A stretch of 64,000 bases of DNA from Rotaria sordida (lineage: Eukaryota > Rotifera > Eurotatoria > Philodinida > Philodinidae), in contig CAJNOL010000168.1 of assembly GCA_905250125.1 (NCBI GenBank), positions 18,655-82,654 on the forward strand. Reading direction: 5' to 3'. The notes under the pieces are model-generated. The model was not told the origin of the DNA and made no database searches. It saw only the letters and a program-made list of their open reading frames with translations. Shown piece after piece: positions 35,396 through 48,458 of this stretch; within the stretch, counting starts at the first letter, position 1, and every line of letters begins with the position of its first letter. Both the position numbers and the translations under genes were made by a program.

Positions 35396-38300
35396 ATGAC
35401 AAAATGTCTTTTGAAGGCTTTAAAAGCCGTTGACCTCGAACAACATGTTGGATTATTTCGTTCACTTGGTTATGATTCAGCTGGTGCATTAGCACATTTT
35501 CGTGCCGAACATTTTGAAAAATTGAATTTTAACGAACAAGAATTACTTCGTCTTATTGCTTTACTTGATGTTCTAAAGGAAGCAACACGTGAAGGAAAAA
35601 TTTGTCCACATTATTTTAATTCAACTAAAACAAATAAACAACAAACAACAATCAAATCTATTCCTATACGAGCTAGTTGGAATGATGAAACTATTCAACA
35701 ACGAAATTCTCAATCAAAAATAAAAAAACAATCAATTGAAAATTTAAGACCAAAACGATCAATAAGTTCAATAGGAATGACTGGACGTTCATCATCAGCA
35801 TCAATGGCAACAACAAAATTAATTAAAAATCATTCCAATGAAGTTATTTTACAAAGACCATCAACAGTTCTTAGTCGACAACATTCAATTATATCAACAA
35901 AAAATAATCATCAACGATATTTAAAACCAAAATCATTTTTAAATCGACCAACAATTCAACATGTTAAAGTAAGAAATTTTTAATAGATGGTAATATCACT
36001 GAAAAAGATCTATAAATAGAACAGAATTAAAAAATTAAGACTAAATATATATAGAAACTGTTGTTTTAATCTATATTTCAATCATCAGATTTATATAGTA
36101 TTTATTTCATTTTTTAATTTATACCTGAGAAGATCAAATTCTTGAGAAAGAATTTTTGAAAGTAGCTGAATGTTTCTCGTTGATTTGTACTAATAGTCAT
36201 GACTAAAGAAACATAGTTCTCTTTAAGATGTTCTTTCTTGATATAGCGAAGAAGATCTTTTTTGTGAATTGAATTTTCGTTATTATAACGTAGAAATGCG
36301 TTTAATTAATAGTTAATAATTCAAATTACACTAGAAGGAGTGTTCAACCATTATTTACGAATGAAGATTCTCGCAGTTTGAATTATCGTTCGAGCTAATA
36401 CTTTTCTCTACAAGCGGACTCATCGAAGACTAAAAGGGTCTTTTCTTCATGCATTACCTTTCTCGAGTTATTGTTGTTTTATTGAATTTTTATACCTCTG
36501 GCAACATACTCATGAAAAGCTCACATGACAGTATTACGAATTGAAATATTACGTATACAAACATCTCGTGATTCTTTGAATGTCCTAAAGGTTTCAGTTC
36601 AAACGAATGTATTCATTTTGAGATGTAGCATATTGAAGATAGTCAGTATTCTAATCTCTCTTGATGCTATATGCTCTTATTGGATATTCAATATCTCAAA
36701 AAGAATATTATTGTTTTCAACTAAAACTTTTAAATATTTTAAGGACAATGTATACGTAAAATTCCAGTTCGAAATGTTGCCATTTGAGTGTTTTTATGAA
36801 TATTTGACTAGAGATATAAAATTCAGTAAAACGATAATAACTTGAAGAGGGTAGTGCACATCGAGGCAAAATCTTCTAGGCTTCTACTAGTCTCATTGAA
36901 TTCCATTTCTGGAGAAGATATCAGAACGATGACGCGATTCAATTTTAGACATGAACAGAGCGAGTTATTCAAGCATAGTAACAGAGAGAAGAATTACGCT
37001 ATTTTCTCTGTTGATTATGGGTAATACTTATGTAGAATCTATATGATAGTGAATTTTTCGTGCAGACTGATGGCTTAATGTCATTGATACTTTCAAAGTC
37101 GATCGAGCTTTGATAACTTCATATTTTTTGTTTACACTCCTCAATTATTTGAAAAGAAGAGTTGCCAGCCGAAATTTCTAATTTCGTATGACGTTTTAAT
37201 GGGTAATATTTTGAATCATTGTAAGAAAATTTTAAAACAAATATTAGCGCATTAGATATCTCTATTCGTACATCGTTTTTTTTTTTTTTATAAAATTGTA
37301 AAAAATGCATGACATCTCAACTGAATCGGAAACTTTCATTTTCATTTTCTTTAATTATTTATTATCTACACTTGATGACATTTGTTAATTAACTAGGTTA
37401 AATCATATAATTACGGTATTCCAAGCAATAAACGTTCAAGAAATATTTCCTATCGTGCTAATTATCAATTTTCATCAAATATTCATCATAATTCAATATT
37501 TGTTTCATCTTCACATAATACAAATGATATAATCTCATATGGTAAACCAGCTGAAATCTATGTTTATGCTCGAAAACGACCATTATTATCAACGGAATCT
37601 AATTTTCAAGATACAATAACTGTACTAGATAATAAACATATTATTATTTCAGAAAATAAAGCAAATCTTGATTGTACACCATTACTTAAAAAAGTATTTC
37701 TATTTTTAAGATAAAAACAAAAACGAATTTTTGTTTATCATTGAGCTGTGCTTTTTTTTTAAATAGACAGAATTTGAATTTGATCAAGTATTTGGATCTG
37801 ATGCATCAAATAAACATATATTTGAATCTACTGTATTACCATTTATATCAACAAATCATCGTCATAATTTAACATATATTTGTTTTGGTCAAACAGGATC
37901 TGGTTTGTTATTATATAAAATTTTTTTTTTTTGAAGTCTATTGAAATTTTTTTTTTGTGTTTTAGGTAAAAGTCATACAATATTTGGTAGTAAGAATAGT
38001 GATGGTTTATTAATTTATTGTACACAATTACTTTTACAAGAGATTAATTTTGAAAATAAACTTATTTGTTCATTTTATGAAATATATAATAATCAAGTTT
38101 ATGATTTAGTTAATACTGGAAAAAGGTTTGATTTCTTTTTCTAAAAGAAAAATTTCAATTTTTTTTTTTTTTTTTGAAAATAAATTATCTAGATTATTTG
38201 TACGTGAAGATGGTGAACATCATGTTAATGTAATTGGTGCAACTGAAATTATATTAAAAACTTTAGATAATTTACGTTGTGTTATTGATGATGGTTTAAC

Positions 38301-41300
38301 AAGAAGACATCATGGAAAAAGTGCATTTAATTCTAATTCATCACGATCACATGCTGTTTTTCAAATAATATTAAAAAATAATTATGATTCATCGGAAAGT
38401 TTTAGGTAAATTATTAATTGATAGATTTATTTACAAAAAAAAAAAAAAGAAAAAAAGTCAATTAAGTATGAAAATATTTATGACCTTGTTATTTCAACTC
38501 CAGGGAAGTAACTATTTATTCTGTTAGATGATGTCTGAAGGAATCCTACAGTGTCTATCAAAGAAATATGAGAATGAAGGACGAATTTTTCTCAATATAT
38601 TTTAAAACGTTTTTTTTTTTTTTTTCTTGTGAATTATTATAGAGTTTGAAGGTTAATGAAAACTATTATACTCTTAAATTTTGATTGTTCTTTTAAACGA
38701 GAATATATAAAATTTTGTCTCAATGGGTTGATTTCCTAAAGTAAATATGATTTGTATCATTTGACTTGCATATATATATTGTTATAATTAGAAATTAAAT
38801 TGTATTATAAACGAAATTTTTTTTTCGTCAATATGATATATTAAATGAATGAAGCATTATATGTAATGTAATAAATCGAAGTTTAAATAGAAATATGATG
38901 AGCAATTTTTTTTTTTCAAACAAGAATCATAAAATCTTTTAGAGTATAAAATCTAATCTATAGATATGTGTAGAAACATTTTTTTTTATGAAATTCTAAC
39001 GTTATTAATGTATCTAAGTTTATTAATAGTCGACGAATAACTTTTTACATACAATCAAAATAAGAATGAAAATCTTTTTGTGAACAATGATTACATAACG
39101 GGAGATCGGAAAGTTTTTACACATGGTGTTTGTTCACTTTTAATCCATTAGAAAGTATTTCCGATAAGTCAAAAGTTATGAATTAGAACTAGAATTTTGT
39201 CCTCTTTTCGAATATGGATCTAGAGATTTTATCTCAATTTTTGTTCAACCAGTAGTGAAATAATCTCTGAAAAGTCCAAAAACAATTAGTAGTTTGGAGA
39301 GAAAATTTTTGTATTTTTATAATTCCAATTCAAAACTAAAAGTTAGGATCTTTATGTATATATCGATTTGTAGATCAGAAGTTACTCTACAAAATGTACT
39401 ATTTCAAGCCTTTTGTTTTTCGTCAAGGCATTAGAAGCTTCATTTTTTCTAAATACTTATTTTTAAAAAATCGGCAACTGATTCATTTTGAAAGGAGCTT
39501 TGAATAAAATGCTTGTAGCCTTTTCTTCAGTAAAAGGTACAGCTTAGCTCAATGTCACATTTTGTTGAGAAATGTCTGATCTACAAAACGATCAATTGTG
39601 ACAATTTTTAGCATGTTCGAAAAGAGACTCATAGGATAAACAAAAATCTGTTGACTCATCATGAAAAACAATTTTTCAGGTATTTCATCTTAAATCAAAA
39701 TAGACACAACATTCCTAAGTTCATATTCAAATTCTGGTCGCAATCCATACTGAAATACTTTCAAATAAGCCAAAAAGAACAAACATGCTCATCAGAGATA
39801 CCGACCGTTCAAATTAATTTTTTGGACTTTTCAAAGATTATTTCGCTACTCTCAAAGAAAAACTCAAAACAAAATTTCCAAGTTCATATTCAAAATAAGA
39901 ACCATAATTCATAGCTTTTGATACTTTCTAGTGAGTTAAAAGTGAATAAACATCTTGTCGAAAAATTTTCCGATCATCCGTTATAAGAAAAACAAAATTT
40001 ATCGAATAGATTTCGTTGAATGTGAAGAAGAAGAAGATGCAGATTATGAAAAAAAAAAATATTTTCTTTCAATCTTTACTATTGAAAATATCTCCGCATA
40101 ACATCTAATATATTGTTAAATTCATTAAATTTGAATGTTTGTTTGTTTTTTTTATAAAAAACTCTTACTAAAATTTTTTAAAATTTCAATATAAAAAGAT
40201 TAATTCTTGTTTTTTCTTCTTAGACTTATATTCATCGATTTGGCAGGTAGTGAACGTGCAACAGATGCTCAAAATAATCAACGACAAACTCGTCGTGAAG
40301 GTGCACAAATTAATTGGTCATTATTAGCATTAAAAGAATGTATTCGTTCAATGGATATGACACATTCTCATGCACCATTTCGACAAAGTAAATTAACACA
40401 TATTTTACGTGATTCACTTATTGGTACAAAAACACGTACATGTCTTATGGCAAATGTATCTCCACCTGATGATTGTTGTCAATGTTCATTAAATACTCTT
40501 CAATATGCATCACGTATTCGTGATATTAGTATTCGTCATCGACATCGATCAATGACAATGACAAATATTCAAATGAGTTATTTTGATGATAGTTTAAAAG
40601 AAGAAGAAAAAGAAGAAATTCTTCAAGAAAAACCACAACGAACATTTAAACCAGCAACAGCATCAACACCAGTTCATCGACTTATTTCATCAGTTGATCA
40701 ACATATTTATGTGTCAACAAATCAAATAGGTTTGAATATAAATATATATTTTTAATCAAATGGAAGACAATTGATTCTATGTTTCTAAATAGTTCCAATG
40801 ATTCGGACTACTGGAATCAACTTTCTTTTTTACATGTATAGCGGAAGAAACTCATTTTGATGATGTTCTTTATAGCAGTTCTATTGTTTTATAGTTGACA
40901 TTACCTAAACTGAAAAAATAGAAATGAGACTTCTTATTACGATTTGCATCTCATTAGTTTTTTTCTGCATATCAATTTATTTCATTAACTCTTTACATAC
41001 TAGTCGTCATATGTTCTATATTCCCGAACGCAAACAAAAAATGATTCGTGATATCCTAAGGAAATAATCCAAGGAAGCATAGCTAATTCTTATGGTTGAA
41101 ATCATGGAATCAGCAGTTTTCTTCTTGTATTTAATATATATGATTTTCAATTAAATATTTATTGTTTACACTAGATGATGGTATTTATACAGCAAAACCA
41201 ATCAATATTGATTGGCAAATAGTTGATGATGATGATATTCCAGTAAGTGGTGATAGAGATAATATTCCATTAAAAACATTAACATCATCAACACGTGATT

Positions 41301-44300
41301 TTCATATAAATTCAAATACAAATAATCAATTAGAAAATAATAAACATTATTTAAATCGATATCAACAAATGAAAATAAATGATATTGATGAAAATTCATC
41401 AAGTTATTTTCCACAAACACAAACAAATATTAAAATATCTTCATCAATAAAAACAAATGAAATTAAACAATCTTATAATAATACACATCTTATGTATGAT
41501 GATGGTAATGAACGACAATGGAAAGTTGTTCCAGCTCCAACAACTAATCGTCTTTCAAATTCATCTATTGAACCATCAAATACAACTAGAATTATTCATG
41601 TTGTTCCTATGCAAATATCTGATGATAATCCATATAGTTATACAATAGGTACAGAAAGTCTTGAAACTAAAATAACAAAAGTACCAAATCATAGTCAACG
41701 ATATGAAAAATCTACAATAGAAAATGATTTAGTTGAAAATTTAAATAAACAATATGATTCAAATACAATTATTAAAGATACTGAACAAATACTTTATTCA
41801 GATCGACAAGTAACACAACAAGATCAAACAGAATTTTTAACTAATCGTAATGAATTATTATCAATTTTATCAAATCGATTAACAACTAATAATCGACGAC
41901 CATCATCATCATCATCATCAATAACAACTTCAAAAACAAGAAAAATAAATTCTCAAAATGAATTATTAAATTCATCTTATTTAAATAAATCAAAAAATTC
42001 ATTATTATCAACAAATAAAACTCGTCTTATTAAATCTGCATCATCAACAAGTAGTTTAACAAGTGTTATTAATCGAGAAAAAAAATCTTCATTTAATAAT
42101 AAAAAATCTAAAATCACATCATCAATTAATTCTCATAAATTTCATTCAACTAGTCGATCTTCATCAAATCATCAACAACAACAAAAACAACAACGAACAG
42201 TACCATTACGTGTTCAACATAGTTCAGATTCTGAAGAACATTATAAAATACGTCATAATACTCATCATCGAAAATCATATTCATCAAAAAATCCATCATA
42301 TTCAACACGTAATGAAAATTCTCAAACAACAAATAATATTCATAATATGAAAAATAAACAAAAACAAAGAGATGAATATTATTTTCATGAACAAAAAAAT
42401 ATTAATAAAATAACTGAACAATCACCATTATTATCAGTACCACCTTCATCATCTATACCATTATCACTATCTTCATCAACATTAATACCAAATACTTTAG
42501 TTCAAGCATCACTCGATCAAATTAAACTTACTTTTAATCGAACATTAGAACAACCAATCTCACCAATATTATCAACAAATATTAATAATCGATGGTTAAC
42601 ATCAGCATCATATAGTAAGTCATTTGTATATAGTAGAATATTTTTTTCTATTTGTGTTTTTGTCTATTCGAATATACAATGAGAGCCTTTTGAATTTTCT
42701 TCCATTATCTTTTTTACCATATATGATATGTGCTACTACTAATATCATCTATTTAAAATTTAATTCAAACTTTGTTACTATTAATCAAGATATACATCGA
42801 TTAGAGACGGAATAGATTAAAAGGAATGATCCTATGAATTTATTTTGATGCAACACATATATGTAATTATGAAAAGTTTGTATATGTTGTAAATAAATAA
42901 ACAAATAGAATAGAAGAAAAAAGACATGTTCGCTTATACAATTCAACATAAGCAACAAACAAACATGAAATGATATGAAATTGAATTATTTCAAACTTAT
43001 TTTATTATGTTGGTAGATAGAGTCCTGTATAAATATCAGCAGTGAACTGATTTATGATAATCAAATATAAACGAAAAGAAATGAGGAGAAATTCGCTTAA
43101 TTCATACTGTACATTGTAGGAAAAAAACCTCACTTTTTAAACTTTATTTGTTCTTCAAGGTGAATATATCATAAGTTGCAGTGCATTCCATACTTTCTCG
43201 CTAAATATAATATGTTTAAAAATACATAAATTATAAAAATAAAAAATAAATGAAGCAGATTTAATTGGTGCACACACTATATATTTCACTTAGTTGCATT
43301 GGTATTAAATTGATAAGGAGATCATTGTTAGCTCTAGTATGTAAGAGAGAAGTCAGTAGGTAGGTTATAAACATATGATAGTAGTTGACTTTTCTATCTC
43401 ATCAGCTGCTGTTAATATGAACTGTCTAAATAATGTGAAAACAGATTATCTTACAATCCTATTCAATAGAAACAATGAAGTTTTTTTTTCTAGTATATCC
43501 ATAATCAGTTAAATCATTTTCTGCAATTTCCAATTGACCATAGTGAGTCAACTATTAGTGTTTGTTCGTGTTGTTAACACATTCAACCTGATGAGACTCA
43601 CCGGTGGGTCTCACTATATTGTACAGTGATTAGTCGGCTGTGATAACAAAAGGTTCTCAGAAAATTTTTTCGTCTGTCAGATTTTGTAGAGCTCTCTTTG
43701 CCGATCATTTTGATAGAAAGTTTTTTTTAATTTAATAAATAAAGGACGGTGCTAAGGTAGAAATACTGAAAAAAATGAGACAGCTGTCTGCTAGAGCTAT
43801 GATTTTTTTTCAGTATTTTGACTCTAGCACTGTCATTCATTTATCAAATTTAAGAAACTTTTTTTATTAAAATGATCGGCAAAGAGAGCTCTACAAAGTC
43901 CGACAGACGAAACATTTTCTGAAATCTATTTGTTTTTCATGGTTGACTACCCATGAAAATACTCAATTATATGTCTGAAAATTTTGGAACTTTTGGTAAT
44001 TCTTTAGCATATAGTCATTCTATGAATTGCTAGTTATACTACTAAATCCCTTTTTCGACGAGGTTTCGTTTGGCATAAAAGTCAATGTTGATATCATTTA
44101 TTTTTGGAGCTGTACCCTCTGGAAAAATATTATTTGCTACCTCGTAGAATCAAATCGGGTTCAATGTGTTAAAGGTGTAGGATAGAGAAGCAAGCAATGA
44201 TAATAGAAAAAAAAATGAATAAATGACAATTCGTCATCATACGTTTTTACTTCAGTTGAAAAAATACTCAGCATTCACATTAAATGTTATTAGTTAGAAA

Positions 44301-45616
44301 GTTCGACGTAGTATATAGATTATAAGGTTTTTATTTTCACTATTCATTCGACACTATTTTAAGAATTGAATACTCAACAAATGATTTCAGATTACTATTT
44401 AACTAGTTCAATCAGTATTTCTAAGATAAATCAAGAATTTTTAATTGTTGATAAAAAAAAAAAAAAAAGAAACGGCGCAGATTAAAACGTCATCCTACAA
44501 ATACATTTTAAAAGAAATAGAGTAATATTCCAAAACGTAAATGAACAACTTTAATTTGATTTTTCAGATTTTATCTTTAATTAATTTTTTTTTTTAGGTT
44601 CACCATCAAAAGATTTCGGTGTACGTGTATCTGATCAATTAAATGCATTACGTACATTACTTGAAACTCATCTTATAGAACAAGATGAACCAAAACAACA
44701 GAAAAAAGATTCATCAATTCTTGAATCATCTTCAGGTAAATATGCTCGAGAATTTCTTCAATCACTTCGTCAATCACCATTAAAAAATAATTCAAGAGAA
44801 TTAATTAATGATTTTATCAATGATGATGAAAATATACAAAGAAATTTTAATAAAGATATTACTCATACAAAAAATGAAAAAATACAACAATATGAAGGTG
44901 ATATATTATCAACAACAACAACAACAACAGCATCTTCAAATCAACATGAATATTTATCAATACATAATCATCATTATGAACCAATTATACAACCAAGTTT
45001 ATCATCTCTTTCAGATGAACTTAATCAAGCAAAAGTTAGTTCAAGTTTAACACCATCATCAACATCAACAATTACATCAAATCTTGCAGCTAAAATTGAT
45101 ACACGTAAGTAAAAAACACAAATTGCATTAAAAATTTTTTTTGTTTTGTTTTGTTTTTAATTAATCTTATTTATATTTAAAGAAGAAACACGAAATTTAT
45201 CAAGTCAAGTTGATGATATTCTTCATTCACATCAATCAACTAATGAAAATTATCAAGCAGCAAATGACACAAAAGGTATTCATGGAACTATTAGTAATCC
45301 AGCAAGTGATAGTGAACGTACATCACAAGTAAATTCAACATTACAAAATCCATTTACAAGAACATCATCAGGAGGTTCAAGTTCAAATGAATCTCGATCA
45401 CGTTCACCTATTCTTATTCCACCATTTAGTACATTTGATATAGCAAGTAATACAAATAATGTTCATGATCATTTATTAGATAGTGGTGAAGGTAGTTCAC
45501 TTCTAACAGGTTCTTCATTTGATGCATTATTGAACAGTCTTAAAAATATGCGTGAAAAAGATCTCGGCTTTATTTTACGTACCGGCGATGATAAACTCAT
45601 TCCTGTTGCCGATTAG
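35396..45616 (+). CDS. KIF24: KIF24-like kinesin with N-terminal SAM domain, 1421 aa
   Basis: Nine exons: 35396-35968, 37397-37693, 37767-37902, 37966-38125, 38193-38405, 40224-40729, 41175-42614, 44598-45104 and 45183-45616 (TAG), 4266 nt in frame. Residues 1-65 form a SAM-like domain. SYNYGIP precedes the motor as in vertebrate KIF24. The motor shows YVYARKRPL, P-loop GQTGSGKS (331-338), switch I NSSRSH (437-442), switch II DLAGSE (465-470), EGAQINWSLLALKECIR and HAPFRQSKLTHILRDSL. The order SAM then internal motor is the kinesin-13/KIF24 arrangement. KIF24 depolymerises centriolar microtubules and restrains ciliogenesis with CP110. The long C-terminal half is low-complexity Ser/Asn/Gln with no clear fold, plus a conserved-looking end (LGFILRTGDDKLIPVAD). 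Introns 5 and 7 are about 1.8 and 2.0 kb and each hosts a transposon. The exon 9 acceptor is AAG-AAG, so a one-codon variant is possible. Confidence 0.92.
39098..39981. mobile_element. 884-bp palindromic MITE in kinesin intron 5
   Basis: Ends ACGGGAGATCGGAAAGTTTT and inverted ACGGATGATCGGAAAATTTT, flanked by TA at 39096-39097 and 39982-39983. Long imperfect arms include matching blocks near CACTTTTAA, TAGAAAGTAT and TATGAATTA. Ends are related to those of the element at 50261-51109. No transposase. Confidence 0.75.
43578..44168. mobile_element. 591-bp piggyBac-like MITE in kinesin intron 7
   Basis: Terminal inverted repeats CACATTCAACCTGAT and CACATTGAACCCGAT (opposite strand), bounded by TTAA at 43574-43577 and 44169-44172. 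TTAA target sites are diagnostic of piggyBac. Inside is a second inverted repeat (about 43651-43715 and 43862-43925; GAGCTCTCTTTGCCGATCAT and its inverse). Too short to encode a transposase. Confidence 0.7.
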
Positions 45617-47159
45617 TTTTCTTTTGTGTGTATGTGTGTGTGTGTGTTACTCAAAACAGTGTTTGATTGTTTTCTTTTTTGTTTTTGATTTAAAATTATC
45701 TTGTAGAAGACTAGTTTATACTTAGTTTTATGAAGAATTCTTTTTTTTTTTGTTTCTTATTTATTTGAATGGTTATTTTAGCATATTAAAATCTAACTCA
45801 CATTTGTTTTTTTTTATACATCTTCTTTCTCTTGTTTGGTTATGCTGTGTGGTTGTTTTTTTTTCGTGAAGTAGTAGTTTTGAATGCGATATAAAAAATA
45901 AATATTAGGAATTTATTATTCAAAAATAAATATGAATTATTATTATTATTATCATTATTTGATGTACATTCCTGAATAAAAGTTTTTCTAGCTTCGGATC
46001 TTAGTTATAAGTATTAGAGATTTGAAAACCGAAGATATCTTGTACATTTTGATTCTTTCACTAACAATGAAATTATGATGGATAATATCTTTTCTTTTTT
46101 TCCTTCTAGCTTTATCACCCTAGAGGAAGAGGATATTGTGAATTAGCAGATCCATCATCATGTAGCACTATGTTCCATACAAACTTTGTGTAAGTTTGTC
46201 AATCAGTTCAAGAACTATGATGATTATAGTTTGATCATCGGCATCTATCGTCCTTTATAAATCCATAATTCAGTGATTGTTCAATGAATTAATAGGGATA
46301 GAGATGTGTGAAACCAAGTTTCTTTTTTATGTCACACATTTTTCAATCACAATCATATTCATAAATGATAAGAGAACTATAGTCTAAACATGTTGAAACA
46401 ATGTGCAATGAACAAGATGAACAGATGAAGTCAGATAATGGCGAAGCTATAGTTTGGTGGTAGTAATGATGAAACTATTAATTTTTTTATGTACGCGTAC
46501 ATATCATTGTGACTCGTTTATTCATTAAGACTTAATATGTATAGATTTTATCTTGATTTATGTGTCGTCCTCTTTATCATCGCATGTTTTTTTGAATTAC
46601 AAGGAATTATTATGCAAATAATAAATTGATTTATGATGTAAGAAAAACTTTATCTGAAAAGTGATAGGGTTAACAGTATCATACAGATTTGGATTTCGAT
46701 CACGTATATATACGTGTTAGGAAACTTTGAAAGATGCTTTCTTGATAGCTTGATATTGTTGCTCAGAAGTTTCAGAATAGAATGTTATATTAGGAAGACA
46801 TAATACATTGATAATCATCGTATTAATATTGAAAATTCGGAGACATCAATATTTGAGCAAATGAAGTTCATTTTTCAGTGAAGAAAAACAATAGATTAAG
46901 CGTTAGTTTCAAGTATAAATATTCAGAATCAGTCATGTTTTTTGATCAAAAAACAGAGTAAATTTACGTAGAGTAGCTGTTAGGTTATAAAGTTCAGAGT
47001 AATAATAGATTTATATAGTAATTATGTTTCTACTAAAGCAATCAGAATACGAGTGATACTGCTGAATTGAATTTCTGTTGAAGTACATGGATAATTAAAA
47101 CAAACGTGAATCGCTTAGCACCAATTCAAATTTGTTCAAACTGTGTCAGAATCTTCAAC
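45617..47159. other. kinesin 3' UTR and intergenic DNA
   Basis: (GT)n at about 45625-45648 lies in the 3' UTR; AATAAA at 45975-45980 is a plausible poly(A) signal. Beyond it nothing is recognised. Confidence 0.4.
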
Positions 47160-47420
47160 ATTGTATCTTTTATCATCATAGTTAGCATAAGCACTCCGGA
47201 ATCATATATTCAAAACCAGCACACGAAACTATATCAAATGATATATGGCACAAGACACTTTCTTAATAAAAGATTTTCTCGAAAAAATGTGGGCAAAGAT
47301 ACCTCTCAGTTATTTTTCACTAAAAAAAATTCATTATTATCTTAAAAGTGTTTTTCTGAGTGATATGCAATCATTTCTGAACAAAAGGAAGCCATTTCGG
47401 AGAATGATAGAGACATATTT
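47160..47420. repeat. dispersed copy of the ~310-bp repeat of the 7862-9301 element
   Basis: Matches 9030-9260 in the same orientation: GGAATCA, then TGAT(A/G)TATGGCACAAGACA, then a TTTTCTGAGT-AT(A/G) block and GTTTC(A/G)GA-like end. Diverged relic without defined termini. Confidence 0.5.
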
Positions 47421-47639
47421 CGGCTGCCATGCGAAAATGTACACAGTGATCCACATCCATACATTGATCGAAGAATTTAATAAAGCTGAATAGTATATTG
47501 CAGAGATAGAATCGACAGTGGATTTTTCATGATTGATGTCAGTCCCATTTCTACCTCTGGCATGTTATCTTCCAGTACAAAACTTATAATTATACTAATA
47601 TCGTCACATTTTTCTCAAAACCCACGGTTTCAATGTAGT

Positions 47640-47970
47640 TTATAAAAACACCATCGATTCTAAAGGCTTACTTTTTTTTTGTCAAGTTTTTATTAGTTTT
47701 TCTATTAATTCGATATTGTTTTCCTTGGCGACAATGATTTCAATTCAAAAAAAGTCGAATTTAATGTACCACAATATATTATCATAGATGGTGTTGTACA
47801 TTTTCCATTTATTTCAGTCTTCTGACGAAATGAATATTTTTGTGATGTTATCTTTATCAAATAATCGAACTTGAAAAATAAATCAAAATACCCGATGTGG
47901 CTGATACACATGACTTAAGCACGTTCACCATGACGACAGAGCATGATTTCAAGTGAAATCTGAAATAATA
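47640..47970. repeat. dispersed repeat, copy 2 (partner at 12200-12540)
   Basis: Same orientation and block order as 12200-12540 (CAAAAAAAGTCGAATTTAAT, ATTTTTGTGATGTTATCTTT, AATAATCGAACTTGAAAA). No gene here. Confidence 0.5.
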
Positions 47971-48458
47971 TTCATGATGTGAGATGTACAAACAATTTAA
48001 ATAGAAGAGTCATGGTTAATTGAATGGTTAGCCTTCCAGTTGATCGAATGGTAAACCGCCGTTTATCGTTAGTTTTCGAGTAGATATCATAATACAGGTA
48101 TCTATTCATATGGGATAAAGTGTACAGCTGATACAAGATCTGATGACTCGATAGATTGTGTTTGCAAAAAAGAAACATCGAAACATCTTGTTTTGGTTTA
48201 TTATGAAATATGTTATCTATGATTGTTTAATGCAAATATTTCATTTTCTTCAATTTTTTTTCAAACAAATCTTTCAATTCATATATCATGAAACAAGTGC
48301 TTTTAATCCAAGGACGACTTTTTGTTTATATAATCAAGTAATTTATTTTGTAATTCGAGAGAGTATATTCTTATCAAATATAATCAAATAAGAATTGAGT
48401 CTCCTTTATATTTGATTCATTTGTTTTGTTTTGTTTTTTTTGAATACAAAAATTCATA
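47971..48458. other. 5' flank of the SLC52 gene
   Basis: AT-rich, no supported gene. Expected to hold the promoter and 5' UTR of the transporter. Confidence 0.35.

Noticed and set aside
41202..42350. Antisense and alternative-frame ORFs over kinesin exon 7
   Set aside because: Shadows of the AT-rich, Ser/Asn-rich kinesin coding sequence.
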